A stretch of 64,000 bases of DNA from Sphingomonas sp. Leaf17. GTDB lineage: Bacteria; Pseudomonadota; Alphaproteobacteria; Sphingomonadales; Sphingomonadaceae. Shown in pieces: positions 61,967-64,000 of this stretch. The notes beneath the pieces were generated by a model. The model saw only the letters and a list, made by a program, of their open reading frames with translations. It had not been told where the DNA came from and did no database searches. The translations under genes were made by a program, and so were the position numbers. The stretch spans positions 62,001 through 126,000 of the forward strand of contig NZ_LMKL01000005.1 of assembly GCF_001421505.1 (NCBI RefSeq), read 5' to 3'. Position 1 is the stretch's first letter; every line of letters begins with the position of its first letter.

Positions 61967-63469
61967 ATGACCGAGACGGCGAACCGGACGATCGTGATCG
62001 TTGGCGGCGGCACGGCCGGATGGATGGCGGCGGCGATGCTCGCGCGCTTCCTGGAGGCTGGCTGGACCATCCGGCTGGTGGAAAGCGATGCGATCGGCAC
62101 GGTCGGCGTCGGCGAGGCGACGATCCCGCAGATCCGCCTGTTCAACGCCGCGCTTGGCATCGACGAGGGCGATTTCCTGCGCGCCACAAAGGGCACGATC
62201 AAGCTTGGCATCGAGTTTGCCGGCTGGACCACCCCGAACGCCCGCTACATGCACGGCTTCGGCGCGGTCGGACGGCCGCTTGGCCTGATCGGCTTCCACC
62301 AGTACTGGCTGCGCGCGAACGCCAAGGCCAAGGTACAACCGTTCGGCGACTATGCCCCGAACATCACCGCCGCCTATGCCGGACGCCACGCCCCGGCGCG
62401 GGGACCGACGCCCCTGCCCTATGCCTATCATTTCGACGCCGGCCTTTATGCCGGCTATCTTCGCACGCTGGCCGAGGCGCGCGGCGTGAAGCGGACCGAG
62501 GGGCGGGTCGTCGCGGTCGATCGCGACGCCGCCACCGGCGATATTACCGCCGTCACGCTCGACGATCAGCGCCGCGTGGCGGGCGATCTCTTCGTCGACT
62601 GCACGGGGTTTCGCGCGCTGCTGCTCGGCCGGACGCTGGATGTGGGGTTCGACGATTGGTCGTACTGGCTGCCCTGCGACCGGGCAATGGCGGTACCCTG
62701 CGCCCGTGTCGCCGATCCCGTGCCCTATACCCGCGCGACCGCGCGCGCCGCCGGCTGGCAATGGCGGATCCCGCTTCAGCACCGGACCGGCAACGGGCTG
62801 GTCTATGCCAGCGCGTTCCTCAGCGACGACGAGGCCGCCGCCACCTTGCTCGGCAATCTCGACGGTGCCGCGCTTGGCGATCCGCGCCCTATACGCTTCA
62901 CGGCGGGCAAGCGGCGCGCGTTCTGGTCGCACAACTGCATCGCGATCGGGCTGGCGAGCGGGTTTCTGGAGCCGCTGGAATCGACCAGCATCCACCTCGT
63001 CCAGACCGCGATCGCCCGGTTGTTGCAAAACCTGCCCGGCCCGGGGACCAACGACGCCGCCCGCCATGCCTACAACCGCCAGACGCACCGCGAATATGAC
63101 CGGATCCGCGATTTCCTGATCCTCCACTACCACGCCAACCGCCGCGACGAACCGATGTGGCGGGCGGCGCGCGCCATGGCGCTGCCCAAAGATCTGACAG
63201 CCAAACTGGCGCTGTGGCGCGAACGGGCGCAAGTGTCGCGGGAGGACGATGAGCTGTTTACCGAAGCCGGCTGGACGCAGGTGCTGATCGGTCAGGATAT
63301 CCTGCCCGATGCCTGGCACCCGCTGGCCGATCAGGTCGCGTCCGACGATCTGTCCGTTTTCCTCAATACCGCAGCGACGATGGCCGCGCGTGTCGCCACC
63401 AGCCTGCCCGCCCATGCCGACCTGCTGCGCGCGCTCGCCGCCGCCCCGAACCGGAGCCTTCCCGCATGA
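61967..63469 (+). CDS. tryptophan halogenase family flavoprotein
   Basis: A 500-residue protein of the FAD-dependent tryptophan halogenase family. The FAD site GGGTAGWM (13-20), the halogenase motif WQWRIP (264-269), the catalytic lysine K79 (TIKLGIEF) and Glu338 (PLESTSIHL) are all present. So it is not a worn-out relative. Whether it halogenates anything here is unknown; many such genes sit beside TonB receptors in sugar loci without a proven role. TGGAGG lies eight bases upstream of the ATG. Its stop overlaps the amylase ATG as ATGA. Confidence 0.88.
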   Translation: MTETANRTIVIVGGGTAGWMAAAMLARFLEAGWTIRLVESDAIGTVGVGEATIPQIRLFNAALGIDEGDFLRATKGTIKLGIEFAGWTTPNARYMHGFGAVGRPLGLIGFHQYWLRANAKAKVQPFGDYAPNITAAYAGRHAPARGPTPLPYAYHFDAGLYAGYLRTLAEARGVKRTEGRVVAVDRDAATGDITAVTLDDQRRVAGDLFVDCTGFRALLLGRTLDVGFDDWSYWLPCDRAMAVPCARVADPVPYTRATARAAGWQWRIPLQHRTGNGLVYASAFLSDDEAAATLLGNLDGAALGDPRPIRFTAGKRRAFWSHNCIAIGLASGFLEPLESTSIHLVQTAIARLLQNLPGPGTNDAARHAYNRQTHREYDRIRDFLILHYHANRRDEPMWRAARAMALPKDLTAKLALWRERAQVSREDDELFTEAGWTQVLIGQDILPDAWHPLADQVASDDLSVFLNTAATMAARVATSLPAHADLLRALAAAPNRSLPA

Positions 63470-64000
63470 CCTTACGCCTTGCCGCCGCCCTGCTGGCCGC
63501 GACCACCCTTGCGACACCCGTCGCGGCCGCCGCCGATGCACCGGCGGTGACGCGGGACTACCGCGCCCGCCTGCCGCAGGACGAGGTCATCTATTTCGTG
63601 CTGCCCGACCGGTTCGAAAATGGCGACCCGTCGAACGATCGCGGCGGCCTGTCCGGCGGGCCGCTAACCACCGGCTTCGATCCGACCCACAAGGGCTTCT
63701 ATCACGGCGGTGACCTGAAGGGGCTGACCGAGCGGCTGGACTATATCCAGTCGCTCGGGGCGACCGCGATCTGGCTTGGCCCCATCTTCCAGAACAAGGC
63801 GGTGCAGGGCGCGAAGGGTCGGGAGTCCGCCGGCTATCACGGCTACTGGATCACCGACTTCACCCGCGTCGACCCGCATCTGGGGACCGAGGCCGACATG
63901 AAGGCGTTCGTCGACGCCGCGCATGGCCGGGGGATGAAGGTCTATATGGACATTATCGTCAACCACACCGCCGACGTGATCCAATTCCACGAATGCGGCG
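63466..64000 (+). CDS. alpha-amylase family (GH13) protein, 3' end outside window
   Basis: The first 178 residues are visible. There is a signal peptide (1-23), then the start of a GH13 barrel: EVIYFVLPDRFENGDPSND, FYHGGDLKGLTERLDYIQSLGATAIWLGPIF, GYHGYWITDFTRVDPHLGT, and the conserved region I MDIIVNHTAD with D162, N166 and H167. Acts on alpha-glucans in the periplasm or outside the cell and would release sugars for the nearby carrier. The start overlaps the halogenase-like stop. The catalytic Asp/Glu/Asp lie beyond the window edge. Confidence 0.93.
   Translation, partial: MTLRLAAALLAATTLATPVAAAADAPAVTRDYRARLPQDEVIYFVLPDRFENGDPSNDRGGLSGGPLTTGFDPTHKGFYHGGDLKGLTERLDYIQSLGATAIWLGPIFQNKAVQGAKGRESAGYHGYWITDFTRVDPHLGTEADMKAFVDAAHGRGMKVYMDIIVNHTADVIQFHECG

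Overview
The window looks like chromosomal DNA of a sphingomonad (Alphaproteobacteria, Sphingomonadales). The evidence is high GC, a full 14-gene nuo operon in alphaproteobacterial style, a class I FbaB-type aldolase, a zapA - 6S RNA - 5-FCL cluster, a large TonB-dependent receptor of the Xanthomonas/Caulobacter type beside a tryptophan-halogenase-like gene, and many acyl-CoA dehydrogenases. I see no phage, transposon, CRISPR array or rRNA. Genes are dense and no stretch above 300 bases lacks one. High GC gives long open antisense frames, which I left out.

Region 1 (1-16 kb, minus strand): suhB-like phosphatase, then nuoA-N for respiratory complex I, ending in birA and a partial coaX. Most nuo genes overlap by 1-4 bases. 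Many starts are GTG or TTG. A small NTF2/SnoaL-like gene sits between nuoD and nuoE, coupled to both.

Region 2 (16-32 kb) is housekeeping: efp, an M23 peptidase, an L,D-transpeptidase, thiE, fructose-bisphosphate aldolase, a thioredoxin-like protein, gap-MOSC-pgk, zapA with 6S RNA and 5-formyltetrahydrofolate cyclo-ligase, two identical tRNA-Asp genes, an AI-2E family transporter, glycerol kinase and a SulP transporter. Several palindromic repeats lie between genes here.

Region 3 (31-54 kb) is a CoA-ester catabolic island: two acyl-CoA ligases, a serine hydrolase, a fused enoyl-CoA hydratase/3-hydroxyacyl-CoA dehydrogenase, five acyl-CoA dehydrogenases (two adjacent pairs plus one single), two thioesterases, an SDR, a zinc alcohol dehydrogenase, a GST, an MFS carrier, and a kinase-like protein. 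That kinase and the single dehydrogenase resemble the two halves of animal ACAD10/ACAD11, which act on 4-hydroxy acids. This operon diverges from a TetR-type regulator with two DNA-binding domains, and a perfect 16-bp palindrome lies between them. A TonB_C-like protein with three repeats, each bracketed by a cysteine pair, ends the operon.

Region 4 (53.7-56.4 kb): secreted EF-hand protein followed by an OmpR-type response regulator and histidine kinase, with a 10-bp-spaced direct repeat upstream.

Region 5 (56.4-64 kb): a maltose/maltodextrin-type utilisation locus. It has an MFS sugar carrier and LacI regulator on the minus strand, then TonB-dependent receptor, tryptophan-halogenase-like protein and the start of a GH13 amylase on the plus strand, running off the window.
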